Origin: Hahella sp. HNIBRBA332 | Lineage (GTDB): Bacteria; Pseudomonadota; Gammaproteobacteria; Pseudomonadales; Oleiphilaceae | Reading direction: 5' to 3' | DNA length: 64,000 bases | Assembly: GCF_030719035.1 (NCBI RefSeq) | Contig: NZ_CP132203.1 | Coordinates: 1,054,001 to 1,118,000 of the forward strand | Shown: in pieces, positions 1 through 8,946 of the stretch | How positions within the stretch are numbered: the stretch's first letter is position 1 | Layout: each line of letters starts with the position of its first letter | Position numbers and translations under genes: made by a program | Notes under the pieces: generated by a model | Database searches by the model: none | Told to the model about the DNA's origin: nothing | The model's input: the letters and a program-made list of their open reading frames with translations, nothing else

Positions 1-132
1 GTGGACGATACGAAACTCCAGGCCCTGGCCGCTTCGCAGCGGAGCGTACATGGTATCGTCAATATATTTCGTTTCGGCAAATGCAAATGAGGAAATTAGC
101 AAGCCGGCTAATAAAAGCGCTTTTTTTCCCAC
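1..132 (-). CDS. SH3-domain envelope protein (TIGR04211/YgiM-like), N-terminal part
   Basis: The window edge cuts this leftward gene, leaving its first 44 codons. It starts at a GTG preceded by AGGAATAACAAC, a fair ribosome binding site. The first 19 residues form a signal peptide (lysines, then a leucine-rich core ending SFAFA), so the product is exported. The mature start carries YIDDTMYAPLRSGQG, the opening of the bacterial SH3 domain seen in TIGR04211/YgiM-like proteins, which usually continue into a coiled coil and a C-terminal membrane helix (not visible here). The exact role is unknown. The family call rests on a short segment. Confidence 0.7.
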   Translation of the reverse strand, partial: MGKKALLLAGLLISSFAFAETKYIDDTMYAPLRSGQGLEFRIVH

Positions 133-306
133 GTTGTTATTCCTAATCAGTATGCGGTGACATGGTTGGAAAGCCCGGGCGCGTTTGTATCATCGTCTCA
201 GTTTGAGTTGACCCTGCTTCCCGCTTTAAATAGCGGCAGCATTAGTCGAATGTTTTTTAAACTATATCGACAGGGTAGCGCAAGCGCCCAGAGCGTTTGG
301 TTGTTC

Positions 307-606
307 TCAGGGCAATACTTTTTTGAATGGCTTGACGGTAACTTTTTCATACACGCCCGCTTTAACATAGGGGTCGGCGTCCGCCCAGGCTTTAGCGTCC
401 TCCAGTGATGGAAACTCCGCTATCACCACGCTGCCGCTGAAACCGGCCGGTCCTGGATCCATCGCGTCAACATGTGGAGTGGGGCCGGCGAGGATGAGGC
501 GGCCTTGCTGTTTCAACGTTTCCAGACGCTGGAGGTGGTCTGGCCTTGCCTGCATTCTGTTTTCCAGGCTGTCAGCTTTGTCTTCTGCGTAAATGACGTA
601 AAGCAT
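307..606 (-). CDS. yciI: YciI family protein
   Basis: A 99-residue protein of the YciI family, a small dimeric alpha-beta fold (ferredoxin-like) related to chlorite dismutase-type barrels. It opens with MLYVIYAEDKADS and has the conserved block LILAGPTP followed by an aspartate (DAMDPGP) and the GSVVIAEF strand, with a conserved histidine near residue 24 (RPDHLQRL). Length is standard. It lies just downstream of yciB on the same strand (47 bp gap), the usual YciI-YciB neighbourhood, so the two are probably co-transcribed. No biochemical role is established for this type. The family call is secure, the function is not. Confidence 0.88.
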   Translation of the reverse strand: MLYVIYAEDKADSLENRMQARPDHLQRLETLKQQGRLILAGPTPHVDAMDPGPAGFSGSVVIAEFPSLEDAKAWADADPYVKAGVYEKVTVKPFKKVLP

Positions 607-653
607 TGTGAGACTCTTGATTCTTTGAGGTATGTTGGAAGTTTCTTTGTTAA

Positions 654-1238
654 CTAAAAGGACTTGTTATCGCCATTACCTGTGGCGCTCTCGGATGGCG
701 CTGGTTCGTCCTCTTCCATGTGGCGGCTGATGTAAACGCCCTGCATCAATGCGAAAACCAGGGATAGACCGAGCATGCCGAATAGCTTGAAATTAACCCA
801 CTGGTCTTGGGTGTAGTGGTAGGCGACATACAAGTTGAGCGCCCCCAGCAGGGTGTTAAAGATAACCCAGGAATAGTTCAGCTTGGACCATGCGTGTTGC
901 GGCAGGCTGATGTTCGCCTCCATCATACGCTGGTAGAGGTTCTTCTTGCTTACCCAGCCGCCAATCAAAAATACAACGGCCAGCAGCCAGCACACTACGC
1001 TGGGTTTCCACTTAATGAATGTGTCGTCTTTAAATAGAATCGTGGCGCCGCCCAGTATCACGACGATAACCAGGGCGATTAAATGCATCTTTTCCACTTT
1101 TCTATATTTAAACCAGGAGAAGGCGACTTGTGCGATGGTGGCGGGTATAAGTGCGGCGGTGGCGGTGACGATATCGTTAGTCGCTTTATAGACTACAAAA
1201 AAAAGAATAATCGGGAAAAAATCAAATAACAGTTTCAT
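654..1238 (-). CDS. yciB: Inner membrane septation protein A
   Basis: A 194-residue polytopic inner membrane protein of the YciB/IspZ family. The start at 1238 (MKLLFDFFPIILFFV) is chosen because the family begins with exactly this motif; 20 further upstream codons remain open but are not family-like. Five hydrophobic segments can be followed, with the conserved KPSVVCWL and GWVSKKNLYQRMM blocks in between. The C-terminus is a polar tail (EEDEPAPSES). In enterobacteria YciB interacts with elongation and division proteins and affects envelope integrity; that role is inferred from family. It is followed by yciI and divergent from the PHP gene. Confidence 0.9.
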   Translation of the reverse strand: MKLLFDFFPIILFFVVYKATNDIVTATAALIPATIAQVAFSWFKYRKVEKMHLIALVIVVILGGATILFKDDTFIKWKPSVVCWLLAVVFLIGGWVSKKNLYQRMMEANISLPQHAWSKLNYSWVIFNTLLGALNLYVAYHYTQDQWVNFKLFGMLGLSLVFALMQGVYISRHMEEDEPAPSESATGNGDNKSF

Positions 1239-1405
1239 AGGTAGCCGTGTCGTTTGGCGACGGTCAGTTGGGCCGTCGGCGGTTATTGTCTCCCACAATG
1301 ATGCAAGTTTAGGCGTGCGGAGAACTTTTTTAATTAGAACTTAAATTAGACGAGATGATACTGTATTTTCTACTAGCGTTGTACTTTAGGGTTTTGTAAC
1401 CATTT

Positions 1406-2266
1406 ATGCAGATTGTCAATCATGACTTCGATCTTCACTGTCACACCACCGCTTCGGATGGCTCCCGAAGTCCTGCAGAGCTGTTGGAGCTGGCCGTCAG
1501 CCGGGGACTGACAACTTTAGCTATCACGGATCACGATACCGTGGAAGGGATGCGTTCTTTGATGGATGCGTCATTGGATAAGGCGCAAGGGATCAGGCTG
1601 ATTGCCGGTGCGGAGTTCTCATGCCTATGGCAAGGAATGACGCTGCATATGCTGGCGTTTGATTTTGATCTGGAGGGCGGTGACGTTGCAGTGCTGTTGG
1701 AGAAGCAGAAAACGCGACGTTTGGATCGCGCCAGAGTGATCGCCGAAAAATTGGAGAGAAAGCTGAAGATCGCCGATTTATACGCTCGAGCGGAAGCCTA
1801 TGCGGAGAGCGGCGTGCCGGCTCGCCCGCACTTTGCCCAGGCGTTAGTGGAAATGGAAGCGGTTGAATCAATTGATGTGGCTTTCAAGAAGTACCTGGGC
1901 GCAGGGAAGATTGGCGATGTGAAGTTGTATTGGCCGGATCTTGAAGAAGTTCTCTCTGCGGTGAAACGTAGCAAGGGATATAGCTCCTTGGCGCACCCTT
2001 TCAAATACAAAATGACGGCTACGAAACTGCGGCGTTTAATGGGGGAAATTAAAGCCTGTGGCGGAGATGCGGTGGAGGTGTCGGTGCCCGACATCAACTC
2101 TGGCGAGTTCGGCTGGATTCAGCAGGAGGCCGGAAAGCTTGGGTTGGCGCAATCCGCCGGTAGCGACTATCACGGCGCTATGATGCCTTGGCGTCAATTG
2201 GGTAGATTTCCCAAAATGGCGCCATCTTTACCCAGTCTCATTGACATCTTGCTCGCGCGACAATAA
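1406..2266 (+). CDS. rnm: PHP-domain phosphatase/5'-3' exoribonuclease (RNase AM/YciV type)
   Basis: A 286-residue PHP (polymerase and histidinol phosphatase) domain protein. The metal-binding motifs are intact: FDLHCHTTASDGS at the N-terminus (His-x-His), ITDHDT near residue 45, a glutamate in GAEFSCLW, SLAHPFKY around residue 197 and the C-terminal GSDYHG. Characterised homologues (E. coli YciV/TrpH) hydrolyse 3',5'-nucleotide bisphosphates and trim 5' ends of small RNAs, including 5S rRNA, with divalent metal. Length matches E. coli (about 290). It is divergent from yciB, as in E. coli, but a cardiolipin synthase follows where E. coli has yciO. The start ATG lies close after CAUU with no clear Shine-Dalgarno. 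Confidence 0.88.
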   Translation: MQIVNHDFDLHCHTTASDGSRSPAELLELAVSRGLTTLAITDHDTVEGMRSLMDASLDKAQGIRLIAGAEFSCLWQGMTLHMLAFDFDLEGGDVAVLLEKQKTRRLDRARVIAEKLERKLKIADLYARAEAYAESGVPARPHFAQALVEMEAVESIDVAFKKYLGAGKIGDVKLYWPDLEEVLSAVKRSKGYSSLAHPFKYKMTATKLRRLMGEIKACGGDAVEVSVPDINSGEFGWIQQEAGKLGLAQSAGSDYHGAMMPWRQLGRFPKMAPSLPSLIDILLARQ

Positions 2267-2276
2267 ATGAACACTC

Positions 2277-3446
2277 ATGGATAGATGCAAGGTTGTCGGA
2301 GACAACGCTTTTAGTTTCTACATTGGACACATGGAAATTTTGCAAGCGCTACATCAGGCGCTTTCCTCCGCCCGTCACTATATATTTATTGAAATGTATT
2401 TGGTGGAGAGAGGGCGGGCCTTTCAGTGGGTGTATGCCTTATTGGAAGAGGCGTCGAATCGTGGGGTACAGGTATTTTTACTGCTGGATGATTTTGGCTC
2501 CCGCCCCGTGCTACGGGACCTCTTTTTATCTCATGCCTTGCCGGCGAATATCCATGTCGCTGCATACAATCCCATAAATTATCGACGTTGGACTCGAAAC
2601 TTCAACAGAGATCATCGCAAACTGGTGTTAGTGGACGGCGAGGTGGCGTTGGTCGGTGGTTTTGGGATTACGGATGACTTTTTTCCGCAGACTCCAGATC
2701 CCGGCGAACCTGTCCCAGAAATGGCATACGAGTCGATTGGCGACGAGGCGGGGGCGGCCTGGCTGGATGTGGCGGTGACTATCTCCGGACCAGTGTTGAC
2801 GGACTGGGATAGGGGGTTTCGGGAAGTCTGGCGTGAAAGCAGCGAGACCATACTGCCTTTGGGGCGTACGGCGGCGAAAGGGGGCGAGATGACTGGGCGC
2901 GCCGCTTTTGGTTGGGGGTGGCGTAAACAGGATATTGTGCGTGAGTTACTGCGCCGCATTAAGCGCTCCCACGGCAGCCTGCAGATTATCACTCCTTATT
3001 TCGTTACATCTTGGCGGGTCAGGCGCGCTTTACGTTGGGCGGCTCGAAAAGGGGTTAAAGTACAGATTATCGTTCCGGGATTGACCAGTGACCACCCGGG
3101 AGTGACTTATGCCGCGCGGCGTCATTATCGCTCTTTACTGCGAGCGGGAGTGGCATTGTATGAATACCAGCCGACGTTTATTCACGCCAAAGTATATATA
3201 TGCGACGACTGGTGTTCAGTTGGTTCATTCAATCTCGATCATTGGACATATCGCTGGAACCTGGAAGCGAATCAGGAAGTGTGGAATGCGGAGTTCGCCA
3301 CCCAAGTGGCTGGCTTTTTCGAACAGTGTCGTAAGAAGAGCAGGGCGGTAACCTTGGACTCTTTGAATAGAATGGGTTGGTATGGTCGGCTGATGGTCTA
3401 TTTGATGGGGAAGTTAGACGAGCTGTTGATTCGGTTTCTGAGGTAG
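2277..3446 (+). CDS. clsB: Cardiolipin synthase, phospholipase D superfamily (ClsB-like)
   Basis: A 389-residue enzyme with two HxKxxxxD phospholipase D motifs: HRKLVLVDG near residue 112 and HAKVYICDD near residue 302, each followed by the usual G/S-rich strand (VGGFGI and VGSFNLD). It lacks the two N-terminal membrane helices of ClsA, and its size is near that of ClsB/YbhO (413). ClsB makes cardiolipin or phosphatidylglycerol-type lipids at the inner membrane by phosphatidyl transfer. It starts 10 bp after rnm, so the two are probably one operon. A weak CCCTC/GAGGG hairpin follows the stop. Fine assignment to ClsB rather than ClsC is inference. Confidence 0.82.
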   Translation: MDRCKVVGDNAFSFYIGHMEILQALHQALSSARHYIFIEMYLVERGRAFQWVYALLEEASNRGVQVFLLLDDFGSRPVLRDLFLSHALPANIHVAAYNPINYRRWTRNFNRDHRKLVLVDGEVALVGGFGITDDFFPQTPDPGEPVPEMAYESIGDEAGAAWLDVAVTISGPVLTDWDRGFREVWRESSETILPLGRTAAKGGEMTGRAAFGWGWRKQDIVRELLRRIKRSHGSLQIITPYFVTSWRVRRALRWAARKGVKVQIIVPGLTSDHPGVTYAARRHYRSLLRAGVALYEYQPTFIHAKVYICDDWCSVGSFNLDHWTYRWNLEANQEVWNAEFATQVAGFFEQCRKKSRAVTLDSLNRMGWYGRLMVYLMGKLDELLIRFLR

Positions 3447-3485
3447 CGCGACCCTCGACAAGGTGTGAGGGCCGCCTAAAAAAGC

Positions 3486-4043
3486 CTACTGCTTAGCGTG
3501 ATAAAGCAGGTATAGATCGGTTAGATTCTCAGGAATCTGGTCCGCCATCTCCGCCATCAGCTTGTCATTGTGTTTTATGTCCTCGAAGTCTTCATCCTCA
3601 AAGAGTTCAGAGTGCGCCATCATGGGTAGCAAGAGTGACGCCACCGCAGCTTCGTCGTAGCCTTCAAACCACTGCTTTTCATTGCTCAAGAAGCCTTCAA
3701 TGAATCCTGCAGACCAGTTAGCCAGTGCGTCTTCATCGTCAAAAATTTCTTCTGGTACGGAGACGTTTTCTTCGCTGTGAAGTTGCTGTTCGATATGTTT
3801 GAACAGCTTCAGAATGGCTTGTTTGATTGCCTCAAGTTCTTGGCTCTCCAGTTGGCAGGAGTCGTCCAGAATAAGGCGTAGCCACTCGTTGACGTCCGCA
3901 TCCGCCGGACCAACGGCAAAGGCGCTCAAGAGACCGTGAATCCCAAATAGATCCAGGTTTTCTTCTTCTTGGTCGTTGTCGAACAACAATGACTCAAGAT
4001 GGTCGATTTCCTGGGAGGTAAAGGGAAAAGCTTCGGATTGCAT
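3486..4043 (-). CDS. UPF0149 (YecA/YgfB family) protein
   Basis: A 185-residue acidic protein of the UPF0149/YecA family. It shows the family pattern of an N-terminal helix pair around FGIHGLLSAFAVGP (residues 33-46), a central WSAGFIEGFL block (around 109-118) and a C-terminal helical LTDLYLLYH. It lacks the C-terminal SEC-C zinc motif that some YecA proteins carry. In Pseudomonas a YgfB member modulates beta-lactamase expression, but no general function is set. An AAGGAACCCGTC sequence precedes the ATG. It stands alone on the minus strand, convergent with clsB and downstream of rne. Confidence 0.8.
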   Translation of the reverse strand: MQSEAFPFTSQEIDHLESLLFDNDQEEENLDLFGIHGLLSAFAVGPADADVNEWLRLILDDSCQLESQELEAIKQAILKLFKHIEQQLHSEENVSVPEEIFDDEDALANWSAGFIEGFLSNEKQWFEGYDEAAVASLLLPMMAHSELFEDEDFEDIKHNDKLMAEMADQIPENLTDLYLLYHAKQ

Positions 4044-4194
4044 GACGGGTTCCTTAGAGGACGCTTTGAATCAGTCTAATTTATGCCGATAGTGGATGCT
4101 ACAGCAAAAATGTGAAGTATTAATATCCGCGTTTTGCACCGACATGATCGTCCCGTTTATAAGGTTTGCGGTATGTCTCGGTCTGAACCAGGAG

Positions 4195-4240
4195 CAAAAA
4201 GCGAGACGCCGACGGCTGGCGTTGCGGCCCGCCGTCGGCG
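4195..4240 (-). terminator. Rho-independent terminator after rne
   Basis: On the minus strand, 25 bp beyond the rne stop, the arms CGCCGACGGC (4207-4216) and GCCGTCGGCG (4231-4240) form a 10-bp perfect stem. A T-run follows at 4196-4200 after a 6-nt gap. It is GC-rich and well placed to end the rne transcript. Confidence 0.65.
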
Positions 4241-4265
4241 CGTCATTGTGCCGGTTATCGCCGGC

Positions 4266-7200
4266 TTAGGCTTGTGACGCCTTGCTGTCCTGTGATGAAG
4301 GTTTGTCTTCAGCCTTTACATCGGAGACGGTCGCTTCCGGAGCGCTGGGAGCGCTCTTGGGAGACTCTGCTTCCTCGCGAGGTTTCTCGGCCGCTGGAGC
4401 TGGCGCCTTTTTAGGCTGCTCAGGCTCTTTCATTTCCGTCTTGGACTCGATGGTTGCCGCTTCGGGGGCTTTGGGAGCCGCCATTTGCCGGGTTGCCATT
4501 GCTCCAGTCGCGCCATTGCCGGCGGGAGTCTTCTGAGCCTGTATGCGTTTGCGTACCTCACGAGGGTCGTTGAAGGCCCGCTTAGGCTCTTCTTCCGCAG
4601 CTGCCTCAGTAGGTTTGTCGGAAAGTTTCTTCTCTGCTGTTGGCTCTGGCGCGGTTTTGGTTGCGCTTTTGTCCGTCGCAGGCGCTGTGTCTGGCTTCTC
4701 TTTGGGCTCTGTGGTCGCCTCTTTCTTTGGTCGCTCGACAGCGGGCGCCTTAGCCATACGCTCCTCTTTCTTGTCTTCCTTGTTTTTACTTTCCGCAGAA
4801 GGGCTGTCCACCTCAGGCGCGCTTGCTTTCGCTTGTGAGACGGGTTTTTCTAGCGAGCTTTTGGGCGTCTCTTCTGATTTGGTCTCCGTAGCCTCTCGCT
4901 TAGGGCGCCGCGCTTTGTTGCGAGGATCATTCTCCGCCCGGGATCTGCGCTCAGGCTTTTCCTTCTCGCCTTCGCTTGCGTCCTGCTTGGCTTCAACGCC
5001 ATCGTGTTTGCGTTGGCGTGAATCCGCATCGGAGTGTTTTGCTGACTGCGCTGACGCGCGATCTTGCGGCGCCTTACTCTGGTCAGCGGATTCATGGGGC
5101 TGCTTTTCTGATTGCTGAGCAGGCGCTGCGCTTTTCTCTTCCGCTTGGGTCTGCGACGGTTGGACGCTGTCGGAGCTCTCTGCTCCAGCAATAGCTTCTA
5201 CAGACTTGTTCCACACCTCTTTAGCGATTTCAGCCTTCACAGGTTCTTCTGCGACGCTGGCGGCTGCAGTGGGAGTGATGCGCTCTACAGTCTCCTCGGT
5301 CACTTTCTCCTGGGTTTCAGGTTTGTCTTGGCGCTCAGGTCTGTCCTGGCGCTGTGGGCGAGGGACGGGTTTGCCGGAGGAGCGATCGCGCCTCGGGCGG
5401 CTAAACTCCGATTTTTCCTGGCTGCTTGACTCCGCTTTCGGTGATTCGTTGCGGCCTTTTTGGTCGCGCTGAGAGTCGCCTTTGTTGGAGTCGCGGTCGC
5501 GTTGGCGTCTATCTTTCTGTCCGTCGTTGCGCTCATTGCGTTCGTTGCGGCGCTGGTTACGATCATCATTGCGACCACGGTTGCCGCGACGGTTATCCTG
5601 TCCGCCATCCCGGGATTCGGCTTGGCGGGAATCCTGACGTTGATTGTCGCGTTGCCCGTCCTGACGGTCCCGTACTTTAACTTTTCTGCGGCCGGCGTCT
5701 TTGTCTTGTGACGTTTGCGGAGACTCTGTAACAGTAATCTTGAGATCGCTGTCTTTCTTTTCACCAGAGAACATCTTTGACACTTTCTGGCGCAGGCGTT
5801 TCAGCAGGCCGACTTCCTCGCTTGGAGCGGTAGGCGTGGAGCTGGGCACGATGGTTTTTACTGCGGCTTCCTGGCGCACAACTTCTTTGTGCAGCAGGCT
5901 TTCAACCGGATTTTTCTCTTCCATCTCAGGCTTCACGTTGTAGCTGATCTCGCTAACATTGGCGTTGTCGTCCCGGATGCGCTGAACTTCGAAGTGAGGG
6001 GTGTCCATATGCGAGTTCGGGACTACAATCACTTTCACGCCATGACGCTTTTGCGTTTTGGCTAAATTCTCACGTTTTTCGTTCAGCAGGTATGTGGCGA
6101 CGCTGATTGGGCAGATTGCGCGGACTTCCGCTGTACGCTCTTTAAACGCTTCCTCTTCGATCAGTCGCATGACGGAAAGAGCAAGAGACTCTACTCCGCG
6201 AATAGAGCCCTGGCCTTTACAGCGGGGGCACATTTCGTTACGGGTTTCGCCTAATGATGGACGCAGGCGTTGGCGTGACATTTCCAATAAGCCGAAGCGG
6301 GAAATTTTGCCGATTTGCACGCGGGCGCGGTCCAATTCCAGCGCCTCTTTCAGGCGATTCTCCACCTCACGCTGGTTCTTGTTGGGCGTCATGTCGATAA
6401 AGTCGATAACGATCAGACCGCCAATATCGCGCAGACGCAGTTGGCGTGCGATTTCGTCTGCTGCTTCCAGGTTGGTTTGCAGTGCGGTCTCTTCAATGTC
6501 GCCCCCTTTGGTGGCGCGAGCAGAGTTGATGTCGATAGAAACCAGGGCTTCGGTAGGATCTATAACAATAGAGCCGCCGGACGGGAGTTTTACCTCTCTC
6601 TGGAACGCGGTTTCGATCTGGCTTTCAATCTGGTAGCGATTGAACAGAGGGATATCATCTTGGTACAGCTTGATACGGTTTTCGAAGTTTGGCATCACCG
6701 CTTTTACAAAGTTGAGCGCGTCCTGATGCACCTGAGGGTGGTCGATCAGAACTTCGCCAATATCCTGGCGCAAGTAGTCGCGGGTGGCGCGGATGACTAC
6801 GTTACTCTCCTGATAGATCAGGAAGGGGGCTGGTTTGCTATCTGATGCGTGACGGATGGAGTCCCAGAATTGCAGCAGGTAGTCCAAGTCTCTTTGCAGC
6901 TCTTTGGAGGAGCGGCCAACGCCCGCAGTGCGGATAATCAGTCCCATGTCTTTGGGGACTGTCAGGCCTGACATGGCGTCTTTCAATTGGTCGCGATCAT
7001 CGCCTTCAATACGACGAGAAATGCCGCCCGCGCGGGGGTTGTTTGGCATTAGCACCAAGTAGCGGCCAGCCAGACTGATGAATGTCGTGAGAGCTGCGCC
7101 TTTATTGCCGCGCTCTTCTTTATCCACCTGGATAATGATTTCCTGACCTTCCTGCAGCAAATCCTTGATGTTCATCTTGCCGCCTTTTTGCGGCTGACTC

Positions 7201-7436
7201 TTGAAATATTCGCGGGAAATTTCTTTTAGGGGCAGGAAGCCGTGGCGCTCTGCGCCGAAGTCTACAAAGGCGGCCTCAAGGCTGGGCTCTATGCGGGTAA
7301 TTTTGCCTTTATAGATATTGGATTTTTTTTGCTCGCGGGTGCCGGACTCAATGTCCAGGTCGTACAGTTTTTGTCCGTCAACGAGGGCTACACGCAACTC
7401 CTCTGGTTGAGTTGCGTTGATCAACATTCGCTTCAT
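4266..7436 (-). CDS. rne: Ribonuclease E
   Basis: A 1056-residue endoribonuclease, the core of the RNA degradosome, which processes rRNA and tRNA and starts mRNA decay. The N-terminal half is the catalytic part: MKRMLINATQ start, S1 RNA-binding domain (about 37-125), RNase H-like and 5' sensor regions, the DNase I-like site with conserved aspartates in VSIDINSARATKGG and GGLIVIDFIDM, and the zinc-link MCPRCKGQGS near residue 405 that joins dimers. From about residue 530 the protein is a long, disordered, highly charged tail rich in R, E, K, D, Q, S and A, the usual scaffold and membrane-anchor region. Length matches E. coli (1061). It is divergent from rluC, as in E. coli. Confidence 0.97.
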   Translation of the reverse strand: MKRMLINATQPEELRVALVDGQKLYDLDIESGTREQKKSNIYKGKITRIEPSLEAAFVDFGAERHGFLPLKEISREYFKSQPQKGGKMNIKDLLQEGQEIIIQVDKEERGNKGAALTTFISLAGRYLVLMPNNPRAGGISRRIEGDDRDQLKDAMSGLTVPKDMGLIIRTAGVGRSSKELQRDLDYLLQFWDSIRHASDSKPAPFLIYQESNVVIRATRDYLRQDIGEVLIDHPQVHQDALNFVKAVMPNFENRIKLYQDDIPLFNRYQIESQIETAFQREVKLPSGGSIVIDPTEALVSIDINSARATKGGDIEETALQTNLEAADEIARQLRLRDIGGLIVIDFIDMTPNKNQREVENRLKEALELDRARVQIGKISRFGLLEMSRQRLRPSLGETRNEMCPRCKGQGSIRGVESLALSVMRLIEEEAFKERTAEVRAICPISVATYLLNEKRENLAKTQKRHGVKVIVVPNSHMDTPHFEVQRIRDDNANVSEISYNVKPEMEEKNPVESLLHKEVVRQEAAVKTIVPSSTPTAPSEEVGLLKRLRQKVSKMFSGEKKDSDLKITVTESPQTSQDKDAGRRKVKVRDRQDGQRDNQRQDSRQAESRDGGQDNRRGNRGRNDDRNQRRNERNERNDGQKDRRQRDRDSNKGDSQRDQKGRNESPKAESSSQEKSEFSRPRRDRSSGKPVPRPQRQDRPERQDKPETQEKVTEETVERITPTAAASVAEEPVKAEIAKEVWNKSVEAIAGAESSDSVQPSQTQAEEKSAAPAQQSEKQPHESADQSKAPQDRASAQSAKHSDADSRQRKHDGVEAKQDASEGEKEKPERRSRAENDPRNKARRPKREATETKSEETPKSSLEKPVSQAKASAPEVDSPSAESKNKEDKKEERMAKAPAVERPKKEATTEPKEKPDTAPATDKSATKTAPEPTAEKKLSDKPTEAAAEEEPKRAFNDPREVRKRIQAQKTPAGNGATGAMATRQMAAPKAPEAATIESKTEMKEPEQPKKAPAPAAEKPREEAESPKSAPSAPEATVSDVKAEDKPSSQDSKASQA

Positions 7437-7637
7437 TTATGTTTTTGTCCCACTCAGTGTTCTGTGGGCGCCAAAAACCGCTTAAGCAAGTCGGAACGGT
7501 GATGCGTGAGGCCACAGCGGAGATGTGCTGGTGGACCATGGGATGGGATCATCCGGGTCAACCATAGAGTTACAGATTGTGCCTCTATTGTGCGAGCCGT
7601 ACATTATCTATGCGTGCGCCGTGTCGTCACTAGTTTT

Positions 7638-7664
7638 CCACCCTCTTTTATAATCAGAGGGTGG
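7638..7664 (-). promoter_or_regulatory. Candidate rne leader hairpin (possible autoregulatory element)
   Basis: A perfect 9-bp inverted repeat (CCACCCTCT/AGAGGGTGG) with a 9-nt A/T-rich loop, about 200 nt before the rne start and read in the rne leader. E. coli rne carries conserved leader hairpins (the rne5 element) that RNase E senses. Position and form fit that idea, but I could not compare sequences, and it could also act in transcription from the other strand. Confidence 0.4.
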
Positions 7665-7781
7665 GCGGGAAGGTAATTGCCCCTACCGCGGGAATTCGTT
7701 CCGCCTGGATATGCGTCTCTCGGCGCCGTTTTATCGGTTGCCAGTCTGATTACAGCATATAGGCTTGGAGTCAACGCTCGG

Positions 7782-7810
7782 TTTATAACCCGTGTTCAAC
7801 TCTGTATAAT
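7782..7810 (+). promoter_or_regulatory. Candidate sigma70 promoter for rluC
   Basis: A perfect TATAAT (7805-7810) lies 17 bp after TTTATA (7782-7787). It would start a transcript near 7817, leaving a leader of about 170 nt before rluC. The -10 is strong, the -35 weak. Confidence 0.4.
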
Positions 7811-7986
7811 CTCTTCGCGCCTGATGTTATGTCATCGCTCAGCTATTCGGATGCTAAATGGCCTACCTTTTTCCGCCGAGTTAGCGCCTTGAAAATATAG
7901 CAGTTAAACCCCTGGCATTCAATCACGTTTGTTTTGTCCGGTTTTTATTCAAGAATATTTGCGATTTACGCCAGAGTTAAATATTT

Positions 7987-8934
7987 GTGACTAAGTTAGA
8001 TGGCGGGGCCGGCGTCGGCGCCCGAGTTGTTACTATCGATAGTGGGTCTGATGGCCAACGCCTGGATAACTTTCTGGTGCGAGAGCTGAAAGGCGTGCCG
8101 AAGGGGAAAATATATAAAATAATTCGCAAGGGAGAGGTGCGAATAAATAAAGGGCGATGCAAGCCCGAGACAAAACTGAAAAGCGGAGACTTGGTTAGAA
8201 TTCCTCCCATTCGTGTATCGGAAACGGATAATTCAGAACCTGTTATACCCGCTGGTCTGATAGAGTTGATCTCTCAATCAACGCTGTTTGAGAATGACGA
8301 GCTGCTTATCATAAATAAGCCATGCGGCGTAGCTGTCCATGGTGGAAGCGGCGTCAGCTTCGGCATCATTGAAATTCTTCGCGCTGCGCGCCAGGACTTG
8401 CGTTTTCTTGAATTGGCTCATCGACTTGATCGCGACACATCTGGTGTTTTAGTGCTGGCGAAAAAGCGCCGGGCCTTGGTGCAGTTCCATGATATGTTGA
8501 AAACTGGCAGGGTGGAGAAAATCTATCATGCTTGGGTGTGTGGGAAATGGCCTAAGCATAAGTCAGTAATAACCGCTCCGCTGAAAAAAAATGTTCTGCG
8601 TTCTGGGGAGCGTATGGTGAGTGTCAGTGAAGATGGCAAGGCCAGTGAGACGCGTTTCAGGGTGTTGTATTCCGGTGCGGAGCGCTCTTTGGTTGAGGCT
8701 CAGCCAATTACGGGGAGAACGCATCAGATTCGAGTGCATGCGAAATTTGCCGGACACCCTATCATTGGCGATGACAAATACTGCGACTCGGAAACGAATA
8801 AGGTCTACCGGGATAGCGGCGTTAAAAGGTTGTGCCTGCACGCCTACTCGTTGCGTTTGAGTTGGCCTGATCGCCCAGAGCAAAAGATCGTATGTGAGTG
8901 GGATGAAGACTATTCCCCTGTGCTGAGAAGTTAG
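7987..8934 (+). CDS. rluC: 23S rRNA pseudouridine(955/2504/2580) synthase
   Basis: A 315-residue RluA-family pseudouridine synthase. An N-terminal S4 RNA-binding domain (about residues 15-75, with GQRLDNFL and KGEVRINKGR) precedes the catalytic domain, whose HRLDRDTSG motif puts the catalytic aspartate at residue 148. The closing GRTHQIRVH block is intact. The neighbour rne and the S4 domain favour RluC over RluD; E. coli RluC modifies three 23S uridines. The start is GTG with no clear ribosome binding site. The HAD phosphatase follows after 12 bp, a pairing common in Pseudomonas relatives. Confidence 0.92.
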   Translation: MTKLDGGAGVGARVVTIDSGSDGQRLDNFLVRELKGVPKGKIYKIIRKGEVRINKGRCKPETKLKSGDLVRIPPIRVSETDNSEPVIPAGLIELISQSTLFENDELLIINKPCGVAVHGGSGVSFGIIEILRAARQDLRFLELAHRLDRDTSGVLVLAKKRRALVQFHDMLKTGRVEKIYHAWVCGKWPKHKSVITAPLKKNVLRSGERMVSVSEDGKASETRFRVLYSGAERSLVEAQPITGRTHQIRVHAKFAGHPIIGDDKYCDSETNKVYRDSGVKRLCLHAYSLRLSWPDRPEQKIVCEWDEDYSPVLRS

Positions 8935-8946
8935 CGTCGAAATCAT

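Larger units (their letters stand above)
7437..7986. other. 550-bp divergent rne/rluC intergenic region
   Basis: No credible gene lies here. It should carry the rne leader (a long 5' UTR through which RNase E controls its own message in enterobacteria) and the rluC promoter. What I can point to is a perfect 9-bp hairpin (7638-7664), a smaller GGATG/CATCC hairpin near 7541-7554 and a TATAAT at 7805-7810. The one forward open frame (7677-7892) has no family features. Confidence 0.7.

Noticed and set aside
4543..5118. A 191-codon frame opposite the rne tail, rich in S, A, L, F
   Set aside because: It mirrors the low-complexity charged tail of RNase E; the serine/alanine/leucine bias is a reading-frame shadow.
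7677..7892. A 71-codon frame in the rne/rluC gap
   Set aside because: No ribosome binding site or family pattern, and it spans the rluC promoter candidate.
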